Shown: piece after piece, positions 34,460 to 43,611 of the stretch
Layout: every line of letters starts with the position of its first letter
Position numbering within the stretch: the first letter of the stretch is position 1
NCBI GenBank assembly: GCA_012729765.1
Contig: JAAYCM010000075.1
Span: 104,906 to 168,905, forward strand
From: Chloroflexota bacterium
GTDB taxonomy: Bacteria; Chloroflexota; Anaerolineae; Aggregatilineales; Aggregatilineaceae
DNA: 64,000 nucleotides
Reading direction: 5' to 3'
Translations under genes and position numbers: made by a program
Notes under the pieces: generated by a model
What the model saw: the letters and a program-made list of their open reading frames with translations, nothing else
Databases searched by the model: none
What the model was told of the DNA's origin: nothing

Positions 34460-35050
34460 TCAGTCTGTTAGCACCTTAAAGACAAATAATGTATCGCCCA
34501 GGCGAATCTCGTCATTCTCGCGCAGCGGAGTCGCGCCGCGCGCTTCCTGCCCGTTGATATATACGGGGTTGGTCGGCCCGAACGGCCACAGATGAAAGAT
34601 CGGCGGCGCGTCGGGCGCGTCGTGGGGCGGCTCCAGGGTCAGGCGGGCGTGCTGGCGCGAGAGGCGCGCGTCCTTCAGACGGATATCAGCTTCGCGCCCG
34701 ATGACCTGGTTCGGCTCGACGCGGATGATCGTGCCGCGCTGGGCAGCGGGCTGCTTGACGATCAGCCACGCGATCGGCGCGGGCGGGGCCGAATCCATCC
34801 CCGGCGGCAGCTCGTCATCGAGCGCGGCGCGCGGCGCGAACTCGGTCATACCTTCCGGCACATCCGGCTCGCTGGCGCGGGCGGGCGCTTCATCTTCCGG
34901 GATCGACTGGCGGCCCGTGCCGGGCTGAGGCCGGGCATCCGGGGGGCCATAAATGCGGCGCTCGCGGCTTTCCAGCGCGCAGTAAGGGCAGGTTTCATAG
35001 GGCGCATCATACGGCCCGTGTCGCTCGCAGAATCCACCACCTTGAGACAT
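34460..35050 (-). CDS. Zinc-finger-like and FHA-domain protein
   Basis: A 196-residue soluble protein. The N-terminus has Cys/His motifs (FCERHGPYDAPYETCPYCAL) resembling a zinc finger. A Glu/Pro-rich linker follows, and the C-terminal FHA domain (about 110-195: RVEPNQVIGREADIRLKDARLSRQHARL, VYINGQEA) keeps the GR, SRQH and NG residues. The start at 35050 has GGAG about ten bases upstream and begins directly before the Cys cluster. It is the first gene of the minus-strand FHA-PP2C operon and is divergent from the tubulin-like gene. It should bind phosphothreonine. Confidence 0.85.
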   Translation of the reverse strand: MSQGGGFCERHGPYDAPYETCPYCALESRERRIYGPPDARPQPGTGRQSIPEDEAPARASEPDVPEGMTEFAPRAALDDELPPGMDSAPPAPIAWLIVKQPAAQRGTIIRVEPNQVIGREADIRLKDARLSRQHARLTLEPPHDAPDAPPIFHLWPFGPTNPVYINGQEARGATPLRENDEIRLGDTLFVFKVLTD

Positions 35051-35360
35051 ACCTGTTTTACTCCAATCGTGGTCTGCCACTCATTCTATCACGCCCTGAT
35101 AAAAGCGAAAAACCTGCCCGCCGCCGCCTGTTCGCCCCTCGCCCGATGCTTATCCAACGCGTCCCATTCTCCCGCCGCTGAGCCGCTCAGCCGCGCTGAT
35201 TTTGCCTTCCGCACTATGTGTCGCCGCTGATACGGAAGTTTTTTTATATGTTTTTGTCGGATTTACACACGCCTGCTCTACGTGTCTACAAATAAGCATG
35301 TTATTATACAATTGTTCCATCTAACTAAAACTTAACCTCGAACGTTTTGGGGGGAATTGT
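35051..35360. promoter_or_regulatory. AT-rich divergent promoter region
   Basis: A 310-base non-coding region, markedly richer in A+T (35225-35340) than its surroundings, between the minus-strand FHA-PP2C operon and the plus-strand tubulin-ATPase gene. It has -10-like TATTAT (35302-35307) and TATACA (35305-35310), but no convincing -35 at 16-18 bases. GGGGGG lies before the ATG at 35361. No other structure seen. Confidence 0.45.
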
Positions 35361-38300
35361 ATGTCGAATCACCATTTGCCAACCCAGAGCCTGCTCTCCC
35401 TCGGAGAATTTGGAGAACGCACCCGCCAGCTTCCCACCGAGCTGCAAGAAGCAGCGCTGGTGATCGGGCTGGGCCAGGTTGGTATGCAAGCTGTCGTCCG
35501 GCTCCACACGATGCTCGACACGCTGCTCGCCCCGCGCGAACGCCAGGCCAAGACCCGGCTGCTCGCCATCGCGCACTTCCGCTCGCTGCGCGACGAGTAC
35601 AGCCTGCCGCGTGAAGAGCGGCTGCATCTGGATATGGAGCCGGTGCCCTGGAGCGAAGTACCAGGCCGCTATGCGCAGTATGGGGTGGCGCAGTGGTGGC
35701 CCTACTCGCCGCGCTCGCGCGAAGTGCTCGAAGACCCGACCCAGCTCCGCGCCTATCAGCGCCTGATGCTGTATCACAACGCCGGGCTGATCAGCGAGAC
35801 GCTGTTCATGCTGGTCAACAACTGGCTGTACCAGGTCGGCATCAAGCGCGGGTTGAATCTGCCGCGCCGGATCTATGTACTGGCGTCGCTGGCTGAGGCC
35901 GAAGGCAGCGGGATGCTGTTCGACATCGTCTCGCGCCTGCGCGCGCTCTCGCGCCAGGGTCCGGTCACGATCATCGGCGTGTTCTCGCTCTGCCCGACCG
36001 AGATTGGCAGCGAGAAGGACCAGATCGCGGCGATGGCGAATGTCTACGCCACGCTGCGTGAGATCGACTCGTACACGCTGCACCCGGAGACGTTCACCTC
36101 GAACATGCCGGTGATCGGGCACAGCCCCTTCTCCGGGACGCCGCAGCGCGCGCTGGACATGATCCTGCTGGCCGACGATGCCGCCGAGCCGTGCACCGAG
36201 CCGCCCCAGAATACGCTGGCCGAATGCGTCGCCACCTGGATCGCAACCAGCCTGATGCCGCCTAACGGGCACAGCCTGCCCCAGCCCGTCGTGCACGATC
36301 CCGGCGAGGATCGCTTTCACGGCTATACGACATTTGGCGTGAGTAAGCTGGCCCTGCCAACCCGTGCCGCGATGAATCTGGCGTCGGTAGGGCTGGCCCA
36401 GGCGGTGCTCGAAGCCGCGCGGACCAGCCAGATCGCGCAGCCGGGCGGCGCGTGGGTGTCTGAAATAGTCGCGGCCTCGCGCTATGCCCTGTTCGAGACG
36501 CCGCTGCAAGCTGCACAGCCCGTCAACGACAAGCTGCGCGAGTGGAACAGCACGCTCCAGCCGGCCCAGTTGGTCCGCGCCCTGGAGCTGCGCACCGCCG
36601 GGAATCAGTCCAGCACGATGAGCAGCCTGATCGAGTCGTACCTTCAGGAACTCGACCGGGAGCTGGCAAGCGAAGTCACGGCCTCTGAAACCGGCGTCCT
36701 GGAGCGGCCCGATACGCTGCGCAGCCGGGTTGATATCGTCCTCGATCAACAACTGGTGCCGCTGTCCGATGAGCTGCTCGCGTCGGGCGTCGATCTGGCC
36801 TACCGGCAGGGCTATGGGCTGATCTGGACCACGCGCGTGATCGAGATGCTCTCTGCCGAGCTGGATCGGCTGATGCCCGGCCTCGAGCAAGAGGTCAAAG
36901 CCGCCCACACCGCCTATGCGGAGAAGCGCCAGGCCTTGCTCGGCAGCGCCCGCGACTATGACGCGCGCATCAGCCGCTTTGGGGGCAGCCGCAAGACGCT
37001 GCTGGCCGATCTGGGCACGCACAGCCAGGCCGTTCTGGAAGCCGCGCTGCGTCAGGTGCTGGCCGAGGCGCGTTACGCCGCCGCCGCTCACCTGCTGGGG
37101 ATCATCGAAATGCTGAGCCAGCAGCTTCAGACCGCGCTGCGCGAGGTGGACAAGATCAGCCAATCGCTGAGCAGTCTATCCGACAGCCTGCGCCGGGCAC
37201 TTGGCGAGGCGACCCGCCAGCCGCCGTCCTTCCCAACCAGCACCCTGGTGAGCGAAGCGTGGTATCTGGAAGGCACGAAGGACCTGAAGAACTTCGGCCA
37301 GGTGCCGCCCCAGACCCTGTTGAGCCAGGTGTTCGAAGCCTGGAGCGCGACCGGCGATCTGCCATCCGAAGACGCGATCACGCGCTTCCTGGGCAGCGTG
37401 CTCGACGCGGCGCGCCAGATGCTCCGCCCGAATTTCTGCTTCCAGGACCTCTACGAGTTCATCATGGCCAACGCCAAAGTGAAGCCGGTCCAGCAGCTTC
37501 TGACCGCCCTACCGGGTGCGGCCACCCCGGCCCTGGCACCAAACCGCGACGACCGGTATCCCCCGGCTGAGCCATATGAGTTCGTGCGCGCTGTGCCGCG
37601 CCTGACTCAGATCATTCGCCCGCCGGTCAACGGGATTCGCCGGGTGGCCGTCCCGTCGTCCGACCCGGACGAGATCACGGTCTTCCGGCTGCTGCATGGA
37701 CTGGCCGCCGAAACGCTGCCGCCGCTGCGCGAGCTGTATCACCGCGCCTACGACCGCGCCGGGGCCGAGAATGTCCCGCTGCATATCGACCGGCGCTGGG
37801 ATGCGATCATGGCCGATCTCGTCCACTCGACCGCGCGCCGCGAGATCACCATTATCTGGGAAAATTTGATGACCGCTCTCCAACGCAAACCGGGCAGTTC
37901 ATCGGCCCCGCTGGAAGCCCTGATCCACGCCTTCGGCAACGCGCTGAATGCGATCGATCTGGAACACGACACAAGCTATGCCCATTACGGCGTGAGCTTC
38001 GTCACCTACCGGCTGCGGCCCTTCCAGCTCAAGCTGCCCCCGCCCAAGTGCCTGGCGATCTTCATCTATTCCAGCAACCACGCCCCGGAGCTGACCGAAG
38101 TGATCTACAACACGGTCAGTTCTGCGCCGGATGCGCGGCAGTTCGCCTTCATTGTCAATATCAGCGGACGGCGCGATCTGGACGTGATTCTGGAGCAGCT
38201 CCGCACCAACAACTTCACGCTTCTGGAGATGCGCGAGACCGAGGTCAAGCACCTGGTTGGCGCACGCCTGCCCACCCGCGCCCTGACAAACTTTATCCTC

Positions 38301-39440
38301 GACCACGTCAACCTGATGACGATCTCCCCCTTCCTGACGGGCGGCCCTGTTCCGGAGAATATGTTCTACGGGCGGCAGCGCGAGCTGAACGAGGTCCGCA
38401 CGCGGCTGGCGAGCACCAGCGTCTCGCTGATCGGCGGGCGGCGTATCGGTAAGACTTCCACGCTCCAGCGGCTCGAGGGTAATCTGCAATTGCCCAACGC
38501 CGAGCAAATCCCCTACTATCTCGACTGTTCCGGCGTCACCAACTACGAAGCCTTCTTTTACGCCCTCAGCGTCCGCTGGCAGATCGACATCGATCCGCTC
38601 AAGACGCGCCCCTTCGAGTTCGAGCGCGTGCTGCGCGAACTGCAACAGCGCACCCCGCGCCGCAAGATCGCCTTCCTGCTGGACGAGGTGGACAACCTGC
38701 TGCGTTTCGATCAACACCCCGAAAACAAGGAAACGCTCTTCCGCACCTTCCGCTCGCTCTCCAACGAGCAGCGCTGCCAGTTCGTCTTCAGCGGCGAAAA
38801 ATGGCTGATGCGCGCTGCGTCCGACCCCTATTCGGCCCTGTTCAACTTTGCCAAGGGGGTCCGCCTGGAGCCGCTGCCACCCAGCGTGGTGAAGGGCCTG
38901 GTGGCCGATCCGTTCGAGACGCTGAACATCTGGATCGAAGGGGCCGAGGAAGTTATCGGCTACATCTACAATATCAGCGCCGGGCATCCCAATATCGTCC
39001 AGATGTTGTGCGAAGCCATGATCCGCGAGCTTGATCGTGAGGGCCGCAACACAAACCTGGTCAACCTGGGGCATCTGGACAACGCGCTGAAGAATCACCA
39101 GCTCAAGCAGCAGATCGTCGAGACGATCTGGGGCCAGATGACCCCGCTCGCCCGGTTGATCACGCTCGTCTGGCCCGACGGCGAGCGCTTCCAGACGCTC
39201 GATGACCTGGAGAAACTGCTGCGCGATCAGGGCGTGAGCGGTGTCCCGCCGGAGCTGATGCGGCGCACAGCCCTGGACCTGGAGCTGTACTGCTTCGTGC
39301 GACCCCAGTCGCAGGGCAAGCTGGAGCTGATCCCGATGGAGTTCCCGACGATTCTCAGCATGTTGATGGACAAAACACGCCAGATCAAGATTGACCGCGA
39401 CAAATATCTTGCCAATCCTGAAGATATGGCGGTTGTCTGA
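35361..39440 (+). CDS. Degenerate tubulin/FtsZ-like domain fused to P-loop ATPase
   Basis: A 1359-residue soluble protein. The N-terminal ~350 residues follow the Tubulin_2/FtsZ-like pattern: ALVIGLGQVGMQAVVRLHTML (32-52), then IYVLASLAEAEGSGMLFDIV (171-190) where tubulins have GGGTGSG. Both glycine motifs are eroded. A long helical and coiled middle (about 420-660, 730-1000) is of unknown type. The C-terminus (about 1005-1300) is an AAA/STAND-like ATPase beginning MFYGRQRELNEV, with Walker A GGRRIGKTST (Lys1031) and Walker B FLLDEVDN (Asp1108), then a winged-helix-like tail. It sits among FHA, PP2C and kinase genes. A scaffold or filament-like role in phospho-signalling is inferred. Confidence 0.7.
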   Translation: MSNHHLPTQSLLSLGEFGERTRQLPTELQEAALVIGLGQVGMQAVVRLHTMLDTLLAPRERQAKTRLLAIAHFRSLRDEYSLPREERLHLDMEPVPWSEVPGRYAQYGVAQWWPYSPRSREVLEDPTQLRAYQRLMLYHNAGLISETLFMLVNNWLYQVGIKRGLNLPRRIYVLASLAEAEGSGMLFDIVSRLRALSRQGPVTIIGVFSLCPTEIGSEKDQIAAMANVYATLREIDSYTLHPETFTSNMPVIGHSPFSGTPQRALDMILLADDAAEPCTEPPQNTLAECVATWIATSLMPPNGHSLPQPVVHDPGEDRFHGYTTFGVSKLALPTRAAMNLASVGLAQAVLEAARTSQIAQPGGAWVSEIVAASRYALFETPLQAAQPVNDKLREWNSTLQPAQLVRALELRTAGNQSSTMSSLIESYLQELDRELASEVTASETGVLERPDTLRSRVDIVLDQQLVPLSDELLASGVDLAYRQGYGLIWTTRVIEMLSAELDRLMPGLEQEVKAAHTAYAEKRQALLGSARDYDARISRFGGSRKTLLADLGTHSQAVLEAALRQVLAEARYAAAAHLLGIIEMLSQQLQTALREVDKISQSLSSLSDSLRRALGEATRQPPSFPTSTLVSEAWYLEGTKDLKNFGQVPPQTLLSQVFEAWSATGDLPSEDAITRFLGSVLDAARQMLRPNFCFQDLYEFIMANAKVKPVQQLLTALPGAATPALAPNRDDRYPPAEPYEFVRAVPRLTQIIRPPVNGIRRVAVPSSDPDEITVFRLLHGLAAETLPPLRELYHRAYDRAGAENVPLHIDRRWDAIMADLVHSTARREITIIWENLMTALQRKPGSSSAPLEALIHAFGNALNAIDLEHDTSYAHYGVSFVTYRLRPFQLKLPPPKCLAIFIYSSNHAPELTEVIYNTVSSAPDARQFAFIVNISGRRDLDVILEQLRTNNFTLLEMRETEVKHLVGARLPTRALTNFILDHVNLMTISPFLTGGPVPENMFYGRQRELNEVRTRLASTSVSLIGGRRIGKTSTLQRLEGNLQLPNAEQIPYYLDCSGVTNYEAFFYALSVRWQIDIDPLKTRPFEFERVLRELQQRTPRRKIAFLLDEVDNLLRFDQHPENKETLFRTFRSLSNEQRCQFVFSGEKWLMRAASDPYSALFNFAKGVRLEPLPPSVVKGLVADPFETLNIWIEGAEEVIGYIYNISAGHPNIVQMLCEAMIRELDREGRNTNLVNLGHLDNALKNHQLKQQIVETIWGQMTPLARLITLVWPDGERFQTLDDLEKLLRDQGVSGVPPELMRRTALDLELYCFVRPQSQGKLELIPMEFPTILSMLMDKTRQIKIDRDKYLANPEDMAVV

Positions 39441-39572
39441 TTCTGGTTGATTTGAGGTACACTTGCCAGCAGGGGGGCAGGCAGGTGTGCCCTATAAATT
39501 AGTTTGTATTAGCGATGGGTGGCCCCCAGCCCGTTGTCCCTTTGCGCCTAGCAGGATGGGAAAGCCAGCACC

Positions 39573-41492
39573 GTGAATTATTCGACACCCTTTCCTTCGA
39601 ATACACCGTTTTATATTCAAGGGCCACTGCCCCCCGATGCCGCGCACCTGTATGTGATGCGAGAGGCCGATTATGAGTTGGAACGGCTGATCGGCCAGCG
39701 CGATTATGTCACCCTGATCGGCCCGCGCTACAGCGGCAAGTCGAGCATGTTGATGCGGCAGATTGGCCGCTTCCGCAACTCGTCGCTCTACATCCCGATC
39801 TACCTGCTGATGGGCAGCCTGCGCGGGCTGCCTGAGCCGGACTGGTACGCGCATATCCACCGTCACATCGCGCAGGAAACCTACGGCCTGCTGCCGGTTC
39901 CGACCAACCCGGCCCGCCACCAGCTCGCGCTGCTGGAAGCGATCGTCAATGCGCTCGCCAACGAGCTGCGCGGGCGCGTGCTGGTCTTTATGCTCGATCA
40001 GGTCGAGGCCACGCCGCCGGAATATCGCAACAGCTTCTTCGCCAGCGTGCGCTCGATGTTTATTGAGCGCTTCCGCCGCCCCTGGCTCAACAACGTGATC
40101 TTCGTGCTGTCGGGGCGCTTCGTGCCCGACGAGCTGATCCCCGACCCTGCCGACTCGCCGTTCCGCGTGGCTAAGATGGTCTATGTGGACGATGCCGATC
40201 TGGAAGGCATCACCCATCTGATCGCCTGGCTGGGGCACGAGCGCTGCCAGATCGCGTCGGATGTGCCGGCCCGCATTTTCGAATGGACCGACGGCGATAT
40301 CTACCTGACGCACAAGCTGTGCACCCACCTGGCCCGCGACGTACCTGAAGGCGCGATCCTGATCAACGATGTTGATCGGGCCGTGCGCCGCTACCTGTTC
40401 CAGGACGATCTCTTCCGCCGCATGTGGCGCAATATCCAGGCCGATCTCGAAGTAGCGAACCTGATCGACGCGCTGCTCGATCACGGTGAGCCGATCCCCT
40501 TCACGCTGCTGCAGCGCCCGGTCATGACGGCCTGGCTGGAGGGCGCGATCAAGCGCGATACCCACGAGAACTGCATGGTTCGCAGCCTGGTGCACGAGAG
40601 CGTGTTCTACTCGCATCAGCACACCTATACAGGCCCCCGCCCCGACACCACCCTGCCGCCCAATGGCCAACCCGTGCTGCACAACCGCTACAGAATCGAC
40701 CAGGTTCTCAAGACTGGGGTCACATGCTCGGTGCTGCGCGCCACCGATCTGAATGCCAAAGAGAGCGTGGTCATCAAGAAGCTGACCGTCTCGCAAGACA
40801 GCGACCCGACCGCTTGGCTGCGCTTTCAGCGCGAGGGCGACGCGCTCAAGCAGCTTGAACACCCGAATATCGTGCGCCTGCTCGAAACGTTCAACGAAGA
40901 TGACTTCGACTATATTGTGATGGAGTACATCTATGGCGGCTCGCTGTTCAACCGGCTGAGCCAGGGCCGGCTGCCGCTGCGCCAGGCGCTTGAGATCGCG
41001 CAGCAGGTCGCCGACGCGCTGCACTGTGCCCACACGAAAAATGTCGTCCACCGCGATGTCAAGCCATCCAACGTGCTGCTGACACCCGACTATAAGCCCA
41101 AGCTGGCCGATTTCGGCGTGGCCCGCCTGACCACGCTGCGCGGGATCACGCGTGAAACGCCATCGGGTGTCATCATCGGCACGATCCCCTATCTCAGCCC
41201 GGAAGGCTGCCGGGGTGATAAGCTCGACGCGCGCACCGATATCTGGTCGCTGGGCATCATGCTGTTCGAGATGCTGACCGGCACGCTGCCCTTCATGGGG
41301 CGCGGCGATCATATGTTTATCTATGCCATCCTCGAAAATCCGCTGCCCGACGTCCGCACCATCCGGCCCGAAGTTCCGCAGAGTGTGGTAGACTTGCTGG
41401 AAAAGATGCTGAATAAGGAGCGCGATCAGCGGATCGCCACCGCGCGCGAGGTGCGCGATGCTTTGCATAACATCCTGCTTGCGACTCCCTGA
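39573..41492 (+). CDS. AAA-like ATPase fused to Ser/Thr protein kinase
   Basis: A 639-residue soluble protein. Residues 10-330 form an AAA_35-like P-loop ATPase: FYIQGPLPPDAAHLYVMREADYEL, Walker A GPRYSGKSSM with Lys56, and Walker B VFMLDQVEA. Residues ~370-635 are a Hanks kinase: Lys402 (VVIKKL), catalytic HRDVKPSN (Asp495), DFG (Asp513), GTIPYLSPEG and DIWSLGIMLFEMLTG. The glycine loop is degenerate (LKTGVTCSVLRATD), so ATP binding in the kinase half may be altered. The GTG start has only a weak site. It lies 132 bases after the tubulin-ATPase gene, in line with a shared role; the kinase may be the writer for the nearby FHA readers. Confidence 0.87.
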   Translation: MNYSTPFPSNTPFYIQGPLPPDAAHLYVMREADYELERLIGQRDYVTLIGPRYSGKSSMLMRQIGRFRNSSLYIPIYLLMGSLRGLPEPDWYAHIHRHIAQETYGLLPVPTNPARHQLALLEAIVNALANELRGRVLVFMLDQVEATPPEYRNSFFASVRSMFIERFRRPWLNNVIFVLSGRFVPDELIPDPADSPFRVAKMVYVDDADLEGITHLIAWLGHERCQIASDVPARIFEWTDGDIYLTHKLCTHLARDVPEGAILINDVDRAVRRYLFQDDLFRRMWRNIQADLEVANLIDALLDHGEPIPFTLLQRPVMTAWLEGAIKRDTHENCMVRSLVHESVFYSHQHTYTGPRPDTTLPPNGQPVLHNRYRIDQVLKTGVTCSVLRATDLNAKESVVIKKLTVSQDSDPTAWLRFQREGDALKQLEHPNIVRLLETFNEDDFDYIVMEYIYGGSLFNRLSQGRLPLRQALEIAQQVADALHCAHTKNVVHRDVKPSNVLLTPDYKPKLADFGVARLTTLRGITRETPSGVIIGTIPYLSPEGCRGDKLDARTDIWSLGIMLFEMLTGTLPFMGRGDHMFIYAILENPLPDVRTIRPEVPQSVVDLLEKMLNKERDQRIATAREVRDALHNILLATP

Positions 41493-41558
41493 GCGCGCCA
41501 GACAGGAGACGAGGCATCGTCACGCCGCACCCATCACGGATGAAGGAAACACGCCTGG

Positions 41559-42329
41559 ATGCTGTCTCAGGAACAAATCGCCGATATCTTCAAAGCACTT
41601 GCCGATCATAACCGCCTGCGCCTGCTCGAACTCCTGATCAACAGCGACCTGACCAACTCAGAGCTGAAGGACAGGACCGGCCTCAACCAGAATCTGCTCT
41701 CGCATCATCTCAGCGTGCTGGCCGACGCCGGGCTGATCCGCGCGCAGCAGAGCCGCGCCGACGCGCGCCGCCGCTATTTCGCCATCGATCTCAACACCAG
41801 CCGCGCCCTGCACGAGTGGACGCACTGGTTTCACCCGCCTGTCATCCATCCACTGCCGGCCCTGCAGCGCCCCCGACGGGTCCTTTTTTTGTGCCTGTAC
41901 AACGCGACACGCTCCCAGATGGCCGAAGCGGTCGCTCACCATTTCGCCCCCCACGCGCTGATCGCGCACAGCGCGGGGGTCGAGCAGTTGGCGCAGGTGC
42001 CACCGCTGGCGCTCCAGGTGCTTCAGGAAAACGGTGTCCCAACCGGGCGCCTGACACTGCACCGGTACCAGAGCATGCTCGATATCCCATTCGACTACGT
42101 GATCACCACCTGCGATCGGGTACACGAGCACGAGCCGGAGATCGTGTCCGACTTCGCCCAGGCGGTCCATCTGCACTGGTCGCTGCACGATCCGGCTGAG
42201 ATCGCGTCGGGCCAGGCGGCACAGCTTGAGGCCGCCCGCCAGCTTTATCGTGAGATCGTCCTGCGCGTGTCCCATTTCGTGCTCCGCCTGGCCCAGGAGG
42301 AAGCGCACGCGTCCCCGCCGGAGTCGTAG
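41559..42329 (+). CDS. ArsR-type regulator fused to arsenate reductase/LMW phosphatase-like domain
   Basis: A 256-residue fusion. Residues 1-90 are an ArsR winged helix (IFKALADHNRLRLLELLI, LLSHHLSVLADAGLI) without the Cys pair of arsenic sensors. Residues 105-245 are an ArsC/low-molecular-weight phosphatase domain with P-loop C112-LYNAT-R118, FDYVITTC (Cys185) and LHWSLHDPAE (Asp211). The third redox Cys of thioredoxin-coupled ArsC is not found. No ars transporter or methylase adjoins it. It may sense or reduce an oxyanion, or act as a redox/phospho-sensing repressor. The assignment of domains is firm, the role is not. Confidence 0.85.
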   Translation: MLSQEQIADIFKALADHNRLRLLELLINSDLTNSELKDRTGLNQNLLSHHLSVLADAGLIRAQQSRADARRRYFAIDLNTSRALHEWTHWFHPPVIHPLPALQRPRRVLFLCLYNATRSQMAEAVAHHFAPHALIAHSAGVEQLAQVPPLALQVLQENGVPTGRLTLHRYQSMLDIPFDYVITTCDRVHEHEPEIVSDFAQAVHLHWSLHDPAEIASGQAAQLEAARQLYREIVLRVSHFVLRLAQEEAHASPPES

Positions 42330-42469
42330 AGCGGGCGTAGGCGGGGCGCAGCTACCGTACCCCGGCAAACTTTGCTAGAATAAAAACGCCAGACGTAAAA
42401 GTTTTTGGTCGTCGCACCGCACACTGCCGGGCGTCGATCAGTGAGCCACCTTTTTGGAGAGGAATCGCC

Positions 42470-43531
42470 GTGTTACGTCGCAGCCTGATCGCCACCGTCC
42501 TGATCCTGCTCGCGCTGGGCATCCCAGCCGGGATCGCCGCCGCCAGCGGCCCCGACCGCGCGCTGTGCCAGCAAGACCCGTTTGGACCCGGCTGCACCGC
42601 CGGAATCCCCAGTATCGAATACCAACTGCTGCTGGACGAGATGCTGCTCCACCCAGAGCCGAATGTCCGCCCGCTGGCCGTGAATGAGGAAGAGCTGGCC
42701 CGCTTCGCCTTCCGCCGCATCGTCGGCGACGGCACGATCTACAATGGGCCGGGCGGCGAAGCCATCGGCCAGATCGACGAGGGCTTCAACTATGTCACCG
42801 TGACCGGCGTGCAGGGCGACTGGATTCAGATCAATGACGGGCAGTGGATGCCCGCCAGTGCGCTGGCCGTTGCGCGCCCCAGCCGCTTCACCGGGGTTTA
42901 TATCGACGGCGGCCTCAGCTACCCGATGGCCTGGGTCCTGATCCCCAGCTACCCCAGCCCCTACCCCGGCGCGGCGGGTGATCAGTCGCGCCCGATCCTG
43001 GAGCGCTACAAGCGCATGAACATCTTCGCCACCGCTGAAGTCGATGGGTGGGAGTGGTACCTGGTTGGGCCGGAGACGTGGATCAAGCAGACAAACGTCG
43101 CGCGCGTGCTGCTGATCGACCGCCCGCCGGAGGTCAAGGGCCGCTGGTTCGCCATCGACCTCTACGAGCAGGTGCTCGTCGCCTATGAGGACGAGATGCC
43201 GATCTTTACCACGCTGATATCCTCTGGCCTGGAAGACTGGCCCACTAACGAGGGGACGTTTACCGTCTGGTCGCGCCAGGTCAACGGCCACATGAGCGGT
43301 GCGGAAGGCCAGGCCGACTTCTATTCGTTGGAGAACGTGCCCTACGTGATGTACTACGACAGCGCGATCTCGCTGCACGGCACCTACTGGCATGACGGCT
43401 TCGGCTATCGCCACAGTCACGGCTGCGTCAATATGACCATCACCGACGCGCACTGGGCCTTCCAGTGGAGCGCGGATGGCGGCTACGACACGCCGTATGT
43501 GCACGTGTTTAGCTCCGGCGAGTATAAGTAG
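42470..43531 (+). CDS. Secreted L,D-transpeptidase (YkuD family)
   Basis: A 353-residue exported enzyme. A signal peptide (about 1-26) is followed by a region with an SH3-like fold (TIYNGPGGEAIGQIDEGFNYVTV, WMPASAL). The C-terminal YkuD domain (about 230-345) has the catalytic motif HGTYWHDGFGYRHSHGCVNMT with nucleophile Cys319. It crosslinks peptidoglycan 3-3 or attaches proteins to the wall. GGAGAGGA precedes the GTG start. It stands alone between the ArsR-ArsC gene and repeat copy 10. The SHGC(V)N motif makes the family certain. Confidence 0.93.
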   Translation: MLRRSLIATVLILLALGIPAGIAAASGPDRALCQQDPFGPGCTAGIPSIEYQLLLDEMLLHPEPNVRPLAVNEEELARFAFRRIVGDGTIYNGPGGEAIGQIDEGFNYVTVTGVQGDWIQINDGQWMPASALAVARPSRFTGVYIDGGLSYPMAWVLIPSYPSPYPGAAGDQSRPILERYKRMNIFATAEVDGWEWYLVGPETWIKQTNVARVLLIDRPPEVKGRWFAIDLYEQVLVAYEDEMPIFTTLISSGLEDWPTNEGTFTVWSRQVNGHMSGAEGQADFYSLENVPYVMYYDSAISLHGTYWHDGFGYRHSHGCVNMTITDAHWAFQWSADGGYDTPYVHVFSSGEYK

Positions 43532-43565
43532 TTCATTAATCTCGCGTTTCACAGTTGCCCCTCAG

Positions 43566-43604
43566 CAAGGCGCGTTCCTAAAATCTCTTTAGCGACGCGC
43601 CTTG
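43566..43604. terminator. Perfect 10-bp inverted repeat downstream of the L,D-transpeptidase gene
   Basis: CAAGGCGCGT (43566-43575) pairs with ACGCGCCTTG (43595-43604) across a 19-base loop. No T tract follows. It may terminate transcription or stabilise the 3' end; repeat copy 10 begins eight bases later. Confidence 0.4.
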
Positions 43605-43611
43605 TTCGCGT

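Noticed and set aside
41559..42329. An arsenic-resistance operon
   Set aside because: No Acr3, ArsB, ArsA or ArsM gene is adjacent, and the ArsR part lacks the metal-binding Cys pair.
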